From a virus, in the IMG/VR virus record IMGVR_UViG_3300047276_000179, positions 1-33,264 of that record: a DNA stretch of 33,264 nucleotides. One strand, written 5' to 3'. The notes under the pieces were generated by a model. The model made no database searches. It worked only from the letters and a program-made list of their open reading frames with translations, and had not been told where the DNA came from. The first letter of the stretch is position 1. Each line of letters opens with the position of its first letter. Below are positions 7,077 through 13,222 of the stretch, in pieces. The position numbers and the translations under genes were made by a program.

Positions 7077-7648
7077 CAGTTATTGCGGAAGAAGTAGGTA
7101 CCGTTGCTAGTCTCAATCGAGCTGTAGTCGTAGCGAAGGTCGTGATCCCATACGTGTTGCCAATCAACTGCATAAAGAACAATGTCAGGGATCTGTGCAT
7201 TCAACACTTCAAGACAGAAGTACTCCGCAAACTCTTTCTCAGCGTATGAAGAGTAGCTGTCGTGCTCCCACTCAAATGCATCCTCAAACTCACGAGCAGT
7301 GGTGATACCAATGTCATCAAGCTCTTCAATGAACTCAATAATCTCCTCGTGAGTCCACTTACTACCAATTCGCTCGTCTACACTATCGTATAGATCTTTC
7401 TTGTCTTGATCGAGGTCTGCATACTCTTGATCCTCCACATCTCGCATCGTTGTAGGTGTCACACCACGTGCATTCAGTAGCTCGGTATAGAAGTCCACAT
7501 ACATGGCCTTACCGTTGTCATACACATAGCCAGCGTCCTTGATAAGATCTGTGCGTGTCAGCTCGCCTCTATTAACTAAAGGCATCTTGTCGTCTACATA
7601 ATCAAGTAGCGATTGCCCAGTTAACATGATTGGAATGGTGGTGGTCAT
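7076..7648 (-). CDS. ArdA-like antirestriction protein (putative)
   Basis: A strongly acidic 190-aa early protein. I chose the ATG at 7648 (MTTTIPIMLTGQ) because CGGAG lies about 8 bases upstream; longer in-frame starts would overlap the 58-aa gene. The C-terminal third resembles the ArdA C-terminal pattern: AEKEFAEYF, then P-x-x-x-L-YAVDWQHVWDHDLRYDY, then a final GTYFF strand (ArdA has Y-D-Y-E-x-F-x-R-D-L and YVFR). ArdA proteins mimic DNA and inhibit type I restriction enzymes. Its early position matches T7 Ocr, which does the same job. The N-terminal half is not convincingly ArdA, so a general acidic DNA-mimic is the cautious reading. Confidence 0.5.
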   Translation of the reverse strand: MTTTIPIMLTGQSLLDYVDDKMPLVNRGELTRTDLIKDAGYVYDNGKAMYVDFYTELLNARGVTPTTMRDVEDQEYADLDQDKKDLYDSVDERIGSKWTHEEIIEFIEELDDIGITTAREFEDAFEWEHDSYSSYAEKEFAEYFCLEVLNAQIPDIVLYAVDWQHVWDHDLRYDYSSIETSNGTYFFRNN

Positions 7649-7652
7649 TGAA

Positions 7653-7829
7653 TTACTCCGCGTGATTGTGAACGATATCGACATAGGCGTATGGATACAT
7701 CTCCTCATACTTATCAAAGACAAGTTCAGCCTCACTGTATGAATCGAAGGTATCGAGTGCTACCCAATAGCCTTCATCATCCATGCGAGAGATTGTGTAG
7801 CTGTAAGCGTTAGCGTCAGCATTGCTCAT
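7653..7829 (-). CDS. Small hypothetical early protein (58 aa)
   Basis: MSNADANAYSYTISRMDDEG opens a 58-aa acidic protein rich in tyrosine (YPYAYV). Its ATG overlaps the TGA of the upstream gene as ATGA, and its final codons carry the Shine-Dalgarno for the ArdA-like gene, so all three appear translationally coupled. Predicted strand-strand-helix (SYSEAELVFDKYEEM) layout. Function unknown. Confidence 0.68.
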   Translation of the reverse strand: MSNADANAYSYTISRMDDEGYWVALDTFDSYSEAELVFDKYEEMYPYAYVDIVHNHAE

Positions 7830-8044
7830 GCGTACATACCTTGATACTCTTGCTCATCTTCCATTGCTTGCTGAAAGAGATGTGGACAAATGCCCTCACT
7901 CAATAGCATCCTTGCTGCATTACGTGCGATTACATAATCACCGTAGTCATGTAGTTCAGATTGACTGTGCATCTGAATGTCATCACGATTGAATGAGACG
8001 ATGTTGTTAGCAGGCAGCTTGAGCTTTTTCTTTTTCTTACCCAT
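7826..8044 (-). CDS. Hypothetical early protein with basic N-terminus (72 aa)
   Basis: MGKKKKKLKLPANNIVSFNR starts with a run of lysines, then an acidic helical remainder (ARNAARMLLSEGICPHLFQQAMEDEQEYQG). The polar charge split suggests nucleic-acid or acidic-surface binding by the N-terminus. No family is recognised. The stop overlaps the next ATG (ATGA). Confidence 0.66.
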   Translation of the reverse strand: MGKKKKKLKLPANNIVSFNRDDIQMHSQSELHDYGDYVIARNAARMLLSEGICPHLFQQAMEDEQEYQGMYA

Positions 8045-8053
8045 GTGTAGTGA

Positions 8054-8335
8054 TCAGATAAACGACATTGAAGGGAGCTGCTGTATTCCTACAGAGTCCT
8101 GATTGAATGCATCCTTGTACTTACGTGCGACATACATCACATCATCAACGTACTTAGTGCATACGCTTACACATTTAGTGATCTCATGCTCACTCTTCCA
8201 CACACCATCAACAGTGCTAATTGTGTAGCCATCAAAGACAGTATCAAGTACTTTGATGAACTCATCCCATTCACTGTTGGATACGGTGTCTCCATTAGGT
8301 ACGTTTGTACCCATGAATAGTTGATATGTATTCAT
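8054..8335 (-). CDS. DUF3574-like hypothetical early protein (93 aa)
   Basis: MNTYQLFMGTNVPNGDTVSNSEWDEF-style opening: F-x-G-x-N-x-P-x-G-x-x-V-x-x-x-E-W-x-x-F, followed by F-D-G-Y-T-x-x-x-x-x-G-x-W and a later pair of helices. This spacing matches the uncharacterised DUF3574 family (fGlsrpdG..vs..eW..Fv...f.dGlTv..g.G.W). No activity is known for that family. I chose the ATG at 8335 because GAGGTG lies 6 bases upstream and the ATG overlaps the TGA of the 22-aa peptide (ATGA). A GTG at 8359 is the alternative. Confidence 0.62.
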   Translation of the reverse strand: MNTYQLFMGTNVPNGDTVSNSEWDEFIKVLDTVFDGYTISTVDGVWKSEHEITKCVSVCTKYVDDVMYVARKYKDAFNQDSVGIQQLPSMSFI

Positions 8336-8400
8336 CGCATCACCTCGGCAGTACCCCACACAGTGCCAGCAATCAACAAGAACAAAGCAAGCAAGGTCAT
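8332..8400 (-). CDS. Tiny membrane peptide (22 aa)
   Basis: MTLLALFLLIAGTVWGTAEV plus two residues: a single hydrophobic helix with a short polar end. Its TGA overlaps the ATG of the next gene as ATGA, and its last codons supply that gene's Shine-Dalgarno. A repeated regulatory motif ends 6 bases before its ATG. It may be a genuine membrane micropeptide or a leader that couples translation. Confidence 0.5.
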   Translation of the reverse strand: MTLLALFLLIAGTVWGTAEVMR

Positions 8401-8405
8401 AGTAT

Positions 8406-8425
8406 TATTCGTAAGTGTACAGGTT
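8406..8425 (-). promoter_or_regulatory. Repeated early-region motif, copy 2
   Basis: Minus-strand AACCTGTACACTTACGAATA matches bases 8780-8799 at 18 of 20 positions; only the two central bases differ. It lies between the first and second early genes. The left half ACCTGT-x-CAC is also shared with the TGTCCAC promoter-like motif. It could be an early promoter element or an operator. Confidence 0.5.
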
Positions 8426-8657
8426 AGACAGTAGCAAGAGAGTTGCACAGGTTAGCAAGCTCACCATCTACATCATCGTTGTTGCTGATGTAGGACACAA
8501 GGTCATCGAACTCATAGAACGGATCGCCATCAACATCACCATAAAGGTCAATTAGGTTGTAGTAGGTGCCGTCTTCATCAGTCTCCTTATTGAAGGAGTA
8601 GCCCGTCACATCCGTGAGAATGTTGCGGACTTGGCGTTCATAGCTAGTCAATTGCAT
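8424..8657 (-). CDS. First early gene: acidic hypothetical protein (77 aa)
   Basis: MQLTSYERQVRNILTDVTGY begins a 77-aa very acidic protein with clusters such as DLYGDVDGDPFYEFDDL and NNDDVDGEL. It is the first gene after the long noncoding region, hence probably the first phage protein made. In T7 that slot holds the DNA-mimic Ocr. Acidity and position make a host-takeover or antirestriction role attractive, but no homology supports it. No clear Shine-Dalgarno is visible. Confidence 0.65.
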   Translation of the reverse strand: MQLTSYERQVRNILTDVTGYSFNKETDEDGTYYNLIDLYGDVDGDPFYEFDDLVSYISNNDDVDGELANLCNSLATV

Positions 8658-8779
8658 TGAATGCTAATTAAAGGACAAGCCGCACTGAGTATCGCTTTCA
8701 CCTCAGACTGCAGCATATGTGTTGCCATGATCAAACTTGTAGTGTGCGTTAGCACGCACTAGCGCATGTGGCTCTGCGC

Positions 8780-8799
8780 TATTCGTTTGTGTACAGGTT
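8780..8799 (-). promoter_or_regulatory. Repeated early-region motif, copy 1
   Basis: Minus-strand AACCTGTACACAAACGAATA, 123 bases upstream of the first early gene. It is nearly identical to the copy at 8406-8425. No good -35/-10 pair is aligned with it, so it may be recognised by a specific regulator or by the phage polymerase. Confidence 0.5.
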
Positions 8800-8941
8800 C
8801 GTAGTGTCTGGTCGGGTTGCAACCATATCTACACTTCGTGGGATCGCTCGCACCACTAGCTCCGTCTTGTGACGAACCGGCTATTCAGTTGTCGAGGTGC
8901 TGGTGTGAAGGCCGTGTCGCCCGTCCCCCACCGATGAACCT

Positions 8942-8970
8942 ACCATACCATAGTGGACACGATGTGTCAA
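8942..8970 (-). promoter_or_regulatory. Candidate early promoter overlapping a phage-promoter motif
   Basis: The minus strand carries TTGACA (8970-8965), a 17-base spacer and TATGGT (8947-8942), a plausible host sigma70-type promoter directed at the early genes. Within it, TGTCCACTATGGTA (8959-8946) is an exact TGTCCACNNNGGTW match. CACTATGG is the copy closest to the CACTATAGG core of T7 promoters. The two could serve host and phage polymerases in turn. Confidence 0.5.
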
Positions 8971-9476
8971 TCCCAAGAACCCAGTGGATCCGTGTAGGCC
9001 ACTGATTGACCCTATCAGCGTTCCTTATCGGTAGTCATAAGGTTGGCTTATCAATGGTGTATGTACGTTAGCTTGAATGGAATGAAAGCATTGGTGCTGT
9101 GTGTGTTGGTGATGGCGTGCGTGAGCGCGAGTGTAACGAGTGCATGATTGTGAATGCAAGCAAACGCAGTGTTGGTTATGGTTAGTTGGATTGTTAATAA
9201 CCCAGGTTTATTGAGAATGCTAGTAAGTGAGTAGATGTGATGATCGTGTTGGGCTATGTATTAGCTGAGCTTATCAATGTGTGTCGTATTGATAATTATA
9301 ATTGATGAGGCCATACAGATCACTTCATATCTACCAATACGCATTCGTATCGATGTTATTGCAAACAGTTCTCAATAAGCCAACGCTTCGCTATACATAC
9401 TAGGTGCGTGGACTAGACTACATATCTAGGGCGTCCTCGATACCGACGCTATGCCTAATTCAATAGAGGGGCACGG

Positions 9477-9495
9477 GGGGAGTAGCGTCCTCCCC
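9477..9495. other. GC-rich hairpin near the late end of the terminal region
   Basis: GGGGAG and CTCCCC form a perfect 6-bp stem around TAGCGTC. No T-run follows on either strand. A GCGTC/GACGC hairpin lies at 9431-9449 and shares the GCGTCCTC word. Such structures near a T7-like concatemer junction could be packaging or processing signals. Confidence 0.4.
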
Positions 9496-9563
9496 TAACG
9501 ATATAAGGCTTCAGAAAATTATGTCAAAAATAAAGGACCCTTCAGGATTGACCTACAAGGCCT

Positions 9564-9860
9564 CTATTTCTCATCATACAGTTCAGTATACCAAGGAGCC
9601 GTTAGACGCATCTCAGGGAGGCTTGTAGATGTATCTGACGGCTTTTCCGTATAGATCGGTGTCACCATATCAGGCATAGGAGGTTCAATCTTTTTGTACT
9701 CTTCAATTGCCTGATCGACTTCTACTTTCACCCGTGCATCAATGAACTTCTCCTCAAGCCACACCAGCAACCCAAGGAGAAGATGATCGAACCAAGGTAT
9801 CTCTCTCTTCCAAGTACGGTAAAGGACTCGGAACTCCTCTAGCTTAAGTTTCTGTTCCAC
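9564..9860 (-). CDS. Hypothetical protein downstream of thyX (98 aa)
   Basis: MEQKLKLEEFRVLYRTWKRE begins a 98-aa protein with a moderately hydrophobic helix (PWFDHLLLGLLVWLEEKF) and a charged helix after it. The C-terminal third is proline- and threonine-rich. It overlaps the end of thyX by 22 bases and is the last gene before the probable genome terminus. A membrane-associated role is possible, but the hydrophobic stretch is short and ends in charged residues. No family is recognised. Confidence 0.7.
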   Translation of the reverse strand: MEQKLKLEEFRVLYRTWKREIPWFDHLLLGLLVWLEEKFIDARVKVEVDQAIEEYKKIEPPMPDMVTPIYTEKPSDTSTSLPEMRLTAPWYTELYDEK

Positions 9861-10483
9861 ATAGCCTCACATACATTTGGTAGGTGTTCATACAAGATAT
9901 CTTGGACACTTGCTGCTATCTGTGCGTGTTCTTTCTGCGTACCATTACTGGTCCTCAGATCACAGTAATGTAACCATGACCGAATACTGCCATTCATATA
10001 CAACCGAGTTGGTGTAGCCAGTGGTAACACTTCTCTTGCACACTCTTTAGCAACACCAGCTGCTACCATGTCTTTATACAAACGATAACCATCACCGTAC
10101 AGTACACCAATCCTAAACTTGAAGCTTTGCTTTAGAACATCATCCAGGTCGTCAATACTGTTCTGACGGTTCTTGGTATCTTGTCTCCGAAGCTCAGGTA
10201 GTTCTGCAGGGATTGGGACTTCTGCATACCGTTGACTAAACTCTTGAAACGAGAATGACCTATGCCGAAGGATCTGTGCAGCTATACTACGTGTTGTACT
10301 GATCTCTACACACATGTTAACCATCTCAAATGGAGACCAATGCTGGTGCTCGATTAGATACCTAATGAGTCGAGGTGAGGTCTCAGTATTTGTTTGGTTA
10401 GATGGGTTGGATACCCTAGCCATGTAAGAGATAAGCTCTTCAGCGTTAGGGGTGATGTGAACCAGTTTGGTGGAATGGGTCAT
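9839..10483 (-). CDS. thyX: Flavin-dependent thymidylate synthase
   Basis: Makes dTMP from dUMP using methylene-tetrahydrofolate and FAD, supplying thymidine nucleotides for phage DNA synthesis. The 214-aa length is typical of ThyX. The signature RHRX7S is exact: RHRSFSFQEFS at residues 73-83, followed by QRYAEV. The C-terminal EVLPLATPTRLYMNGSIRSWLHYCDLR region carries the usual substrate-binding serine/arginine pattern. It sits at the end of the late region, the accessory slot where related cyanopodoviruses carry metabolic genes such as the transaldolase gene. ATG at 10483 overlaps the upstream gene's TGA (ATGA). Confidence 0.96.
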   Translation of the reverse strand: MTHSTKLVHITPNAEELISYMARVSNPSNQTNTETSPRLIRYLIEHQHWSPFEMVNMCVEISTTRSIAAQILRHRSFSFQEFSQRYAEVPIPAELPELRRQDTKNRQNSIDDLDDVLKQSFKFRIGVLYGDGYRLYKDMVAAGVAKECAREVLPLATPTRLYMNGSIRSWLHYCDLRTSNGTQKEHAQIAASVQDILYEHLPNVCEAMWNRNLS

Positions 10484-10674
10484 TTATGGTGGTCTAGTTG
10501 TTTGTATGCAGATACTTTGATGTCGTCGTACAGTGATGGAACATACCGATGCCGAGTAGACACCTTATAGTCCTCATCATAGAAGTCATCGCTAACCCTA
10601 ACCTGTCTTAATTCATTGAAAGTCTTAACAGGTCGGAATACGTATGTTGGATTATTCCTATATGTTCTACTCAT
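10480..10674 (-). CDS. Small hypothetical protein upstream of thyX (64 aa)
   Basis: MSRTYRNNPTYVFRPVKTFN starts a 64-aa basic, tyrosine-rich protein (KVSTRHRYVPSLYDDIKVSAY). Its stop overlaps the thyX start, so the two are probably one transcript. No family is recognised and no strong Shine-Dalgarno is seen. Its basic character would suit nucleic-acid contact; that is a guess. Confidence 0.62.
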   Translation of the reverse strand: MSRTYRNNPTYVFRPVKTFNELRQVRVSDDFYDEDYKVSTRHRYVPSLYDDIKVSAYKQLDHHK

Positions 10675-10702
10675 TGGTTAAGGGTAGGTAGTGACATATT
10701 CT

Positions 10703-10743
10703 CTACTGCCTCCCACGCCTTCGGCTGTGGTCGAGAGGAGTAG
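10703..10743. other. Large imperfect hairpin upstream of the thyX operon
   Basis: CTACT/AGTAG, CCTC/GAGG and CCAC/GTGG arms nest around 10717-10726, with small bulges, giving 13 paired positions. It lies in the 276-base gap between terL and the 64-aa gene. It could be an RNA-processing or 5'-end stabilising structure on the thyX transcript. Confidence 0.45.
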
Positions 10744-10804
10744 AACTCAGTGGGGAAGAGGTAGGGAAGTAGATGAATGAACTAAGAGGGAGATGTGTGT
10801 CTTT

Positions 10805-10818
10805 GGAGCCTTGGCTCC
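10805..10818. other. Short perfect hairpin in terL-thyX gap
   Basis: GGAGC and GCTCC pair perfectly around a 4-base loop. No strong T-run follows. It is the middle of three consecutive hairpins between terL and the thyX operon. Confidence 0.45.
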
Positions 10819-10841
10819 CTCACTGTTCATTAGTAAAGGAA

Positions 10842-10885
10842 GGGAAAGATGAACAAGACAACTTGCTTGTCTTGGAGTCTTTCCC
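10842..10885 (-). terminator. Two-tier hairpin after terL (terminator or RNase III-type site)
   Basis: An inner perfect 8-bp stem (CAAGACAA/TTGTCTTG, loop of 5) is extended by an outer perfect 8-bp stem (GGGAAAGA/TCTTTCCC) across a small internal loop. On the minus strand the structure lies 66 bases after the terL stop and is followed by TTCCTTT. The T-rich tail is weak for an intrinsic terminator. The long interrupted duplex also resembles RNase III processing sites of T7 transcripts. Confidence 0.6.
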
Positions 10886-10913
10886 CCCTCCAGGGGTCCG
10901 GTCCACCCTTCCA

Positions 10914-10937
10914 TCCCCCTGTATACATGACGGATCG
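10914..10937 (+). repeat. 24-bp direct repeat, copy 2 (3' of terL)
   Basis: Identical over 24 bases to 3472-3495 inside the RNAP gene, with different flanks. It lies 13 bases beyond the terL stop, in noncoding DNA. Confidence 0.9.
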
Positions 10938-10950
10938 GTCCAGATCCCAG

Positions 10951-12702
10951 TCAGGAACTGGAGTTTACCCATACAGGTGTAGAGGATCTTTGTGTCTTTC
11001 CTCTAGCCTGTCTACGCTGGTCAATATTGAACCCCAACACAAGGTGATTAGTCGCTGATTGAGGGTCGTCAATAAAGGTCTCAAGCATGTCTTGCCAGTC
11101 TTCTTGCTTACGTTGCTTGACAGCTTCATAGGCGCTAATACCCATAGCATCTGTGAAGTACTTAACCCCTTGAGCTAAGCTATCCAATCTGTCGTCATGT
11201 TTAACTGCACCCTTTTCACGACACATACGACTCATCTGGTAGAAGAGCATGTATAGGAGTCGTTCTTCAGGTGCTGCGTCTTTATTGGAGTGGTAGTCCC
11301 ATTCGATGACGCTGCGATCAACGATGAGCTTGTGTTGGTTCATGATGGGCTCTAAAGCATCAATGATCCGGTCTTCTTTACGGACATTGGCTCGTACCTC
11401 TTCTACGTCTATGGCTTGCTTGGTTTGTTGGAGGTGCTTCTTAAACAGTTCTGCGACGATACCGTCTCCGAAGTTTGTTTCGATGAGTAGTTTAGTAACA
11501 TTGTACCGCTTACACCCACGCAAGATGTCAAGAAGTGTACTGTCGCTATAACCGTCGCGATAAGCTCGTACTTCGTGAACGTAGAGAAAGCCATTCTTTT
11601 GTGAGATGTATGTAGCTGCTGTTTCGTCAGTACCACGACCACTGGGGTCTACTGAGCAGATCGTTTCTGTGTATGGACTCCAGTCGCCTTGGAGCTGCAT
11701 CGGGGAGTAGAAGTAATCACCCGGTAGGCCAACCGTAGGCAGATCCTTGAGGCAATTACGAGGGTCACTGCACCACACAACAGCATCCGGCGCTTGAGTC
11801 GGATTAACAGAGGTAATGACGAGATCGGAAAACTTAAGCGGGAATTTCTCTGCATCGCTCAGTGTTGTGTCGAGTTGGAACTGCAACATGAAGTTGCTAC
11901 GACCCATAGCTGCTTCCCGTTCCAGCAGGTCATCACTGGAGAAGCGATCTGAGTCGGTAGGGGACCACTCCTCCACTCCCATCTCAATGTCTTCCACGAT
12001 CTGTGGAGCAAGAAGCCCTTCGTATTGGGAGAGCTTGTCTTTACGTGGGTAACGGGATGGCCAGACAAATGGACGATAGTTACGTTCCGCTAGCTTTCGG
12101 TAGACAGTGAAGGTAGTCTGTGGAGTGCCAAGGTACATAATGCGCGAGTCCTTCTTCGGCGTAAGGATGGACTCCGCTTCTGTACACAGCTGCAAAAGCT
12201 TCTCTCGCATAAGCTCGGTCATGCTGTTGCCTGGAACCTCAATGTCGTCCAGAATCATTAGGTCTGCACGAGAACCAGTCAGCTGACCTGTAATACCTAC
12301 AGACTTGACTGAGGGTGCCTGGTGAGGACTGCAGTTCACGTCAAAGGAGATACGACTCCAACGACTGTCATCACTTTTAGGCCTTAAGTGAACTAGCCAA
12401 GGTGTCTCAATGATTAGCTTCTGCAGGAAGATGGACATGTTGTCTGCCCGCTCCTTGGAAGCCGAGATGATCATGATCTTCTTCTCAGGATCATTGAACA
12501 ATGTCCACAGCACAAAGGCACCAGTAATCCAGCTCTTACCAACTCCTCGGAAGGCTTGGATCTGTAGTCGCTTAGGTCCGTGTTGCAGATAATCAGCAAT
12601 CGCGTACTGTGCCCTTGTTGGAGAAGGTAGATCTAGTTGATGCCACAGAGCTTGAAGGAATAACTTAAAGTCACCCTGGAGAGACTTGAGAACGTCTTGC
12701 AT
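10951..12702 (-). CDS. Terminase large subunit (T7 gp19-like DNA maturase B)
   Basis: ATP-driven packaging motor and nuclease that cuts concatemers. The 583-aa length equals T7 gp19 (586 aa). Walker A is FRGVGKS near residues 51-57, and the block IISASKERADN follows as in T7. SVKSVGITGQLTGSRADLMILDDIE gives Walker B. CSVDPSGRGTDET carries the nuclease aspartate, followed by FRDGYSD-like and SNFGDG-like blocks (YRDGYSD, TNFGDGI) and HDDRLDSLAQG. I chose the ATG at 12702 because T7 homology (LQGDFKLFL) begins there; a longer in-frame start would be buried in the upstream gene. It overlaps the sulfotransferase-like gene by 32 bases. Confidence 0.97.
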   Translation of the reverse strand: MQDVLKSLQGDFKLFLQALWHQLDLPSPTRAQYAIADYLQHGPKRLQIQAFRGVGKSWITGAFVLWTLFNDPEKKIMIISASKERADNMSIFLQKLIIETPWLVHLRPKSDDSRWSRISFDVNCSPHQAPSVKSVGITGQLTGSRADLMILDDIEVPGNSMTELMREKLLQLCTEAESILTPKKDSRIMYLGTPQTTFTVYRKLAERNYRPFVWPSRYPRKDKLSQYEGLLAPQIVEDIEMGVEEWSPTDSDRFSSDDLLEREAAMGRSNFMLQFQLDTTLSDAEKFPLKFSDLVITSVNPTQAPDAVVWCSDPRNCLKDLPTVGLPGDYFYSPMQLQGDWSPYTETICSVDPSGRGTDETAATYISQKNGFLYVHEVRAYRDGYSDSTLLDILRGCKRYNVTKLLIETNFGDGIVAELFKKHLQQTKQAIDVEEVRANVRKEDRIIDALEPIMNQHKLIVDRSVIEWDYHSNKDAAPEERLLYMLFYQMSRMCREKGAVKHDDRLDSLAQGVKYFTDAMGISAYEAVKQRKQEDWQDMLETFIDDPQSATNHLVLGFNIDQRRQARGKTQRSSTPVWVNSSS

Positions 12703-13207
12703 AATATTCAGAGATACATTGAAAGTTATCGGACCAATACTTAGGGCCACGTGGAATGTCAGACTTCCACTGCTTAACGGTGAAGTGGCTTCTGTCTTCC
12801 ACAAAGAGACGATGTGACTTTAAAGAGGCATAAGGCAGCAGTAATACCTGTTGTGGCAAATAATTTGTTAGTTGTTCAATTAGTTGGAAGCGATTATCAA
12901 CATAGTCGTTTAAGAACTGTTCCCAGTCTTGGACGTTATCTTTGCACCAGAGAATACGCTTCATGCTTTGGATGATGTCACCCTTGTCCCGCGTCACAAC
13001 AATAAACTGTGAGTATGGATAGATGTGATGAAGCATGACATAGCCGTCTAAAGCTCCAGGTAGGTGAATCACGCAGTCCCTGTAGTCGTTACCGGGGACA
13101 AACTCAGCCTCATCAATAAAAGTAAGATTGTTATCTGTAGCAGTGATAATAGATGCAATTGTTGTACCGCTTCTCTGAGAGCCTGTAACAAAGGTTGGTG
13201 GAGCCAT
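12671..13207 (-). CDS. Sulfotransferase-like protein (putative)
   Basis: A 178-aa protein with a P-loop-like start, TGSQRSGTT at residues 8-16, matching the 5'-phosphosulfate-binding loop (xxPRSGTT) of PAPS-dependent sulfotransferases. A second segment, IVVTRDKGDIIQSM at 69-82, matches the 3'-phosphate site pattern (R73, S81). The usual fold is 250-300 aa, so this is a compact or truncated member. If active it would transfer sulfate from PAPS to a sugar, lipid or protein, perhaps modifying host surface or virion. It lies directly after a strong terminator and overlaps terL, an odd place for an accessory gene. Confidence 0.7.
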   Translation of the reverse strand: MAPPTFVTGSQRSGTTIASIITATDNNLTFIDEAEFVPGNDYRDCVIHLPGALDGYVMLHHIYPYSQFIVVTRDKGDIIQSMKRILWCKDNVQDWEQFLNDYVDNRFQLIEQLTNYLPQQVLLLPYASLKSHRLFVEDRSHFTVKQWKSDIPRGPKYWSDNFQCISEYYARRSQVSPG

Positions 13208-13222
13208 ATAAGGGAATGTATT

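Larger units (their letters stand above)
8658..9563. other. Long noncoding region, probable joined genome termini
   Basis: About 900 bases without a convincing gene on either strand. It separates the last late-side genes (ThyX and the 98-aa gene) from the first early gene, which is where the ends of T7-like linear genomes fall. If the assembly was circularised or derived from concatemers, the terminal repeat would appear here once. Contents: a promoter-like motif with a sigma70-like overlap (8942-8970), one repeated motif (8780-8799), a GTGCGT/ACGCAC hairpin (8744-8759), a G/T-rich stretch on the plus strand (about 9050-9290), an AT-rich island (9287-9308) and a GGGGAG/CTCCCC hairpin (9477-9495). 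Confidence 0.6.

Noticed and set aside
7874-7886. Another TGTCCAC (minus strand) inside the 72-aa gene, and similar ones at 714-720 and 1029-1035
   Set aside because: The GGTW half is missing or altered, so they are not counted as promoter-like copies.
8817-9005. 62-aa plus-strand frame in the terminal region
   Set aside because: Only plus-strand candidate here, with no ribosome-binding site or domain, and it would run against the promoter-like elements.
9295-9323. Promoter with perfect TATAAT on the minus strand (9300-9295)
   Set aside because: The -10 is perfect, but the matching -35 (GTGATC) agrees at only three positions, so it is not listed as a feature.
9505-9563. Possible terminator after the 98-aa gene
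   Set aside because: There is a T-run (TTTATTTTT on the minus strand) but only a weak 4-bp stem before it.
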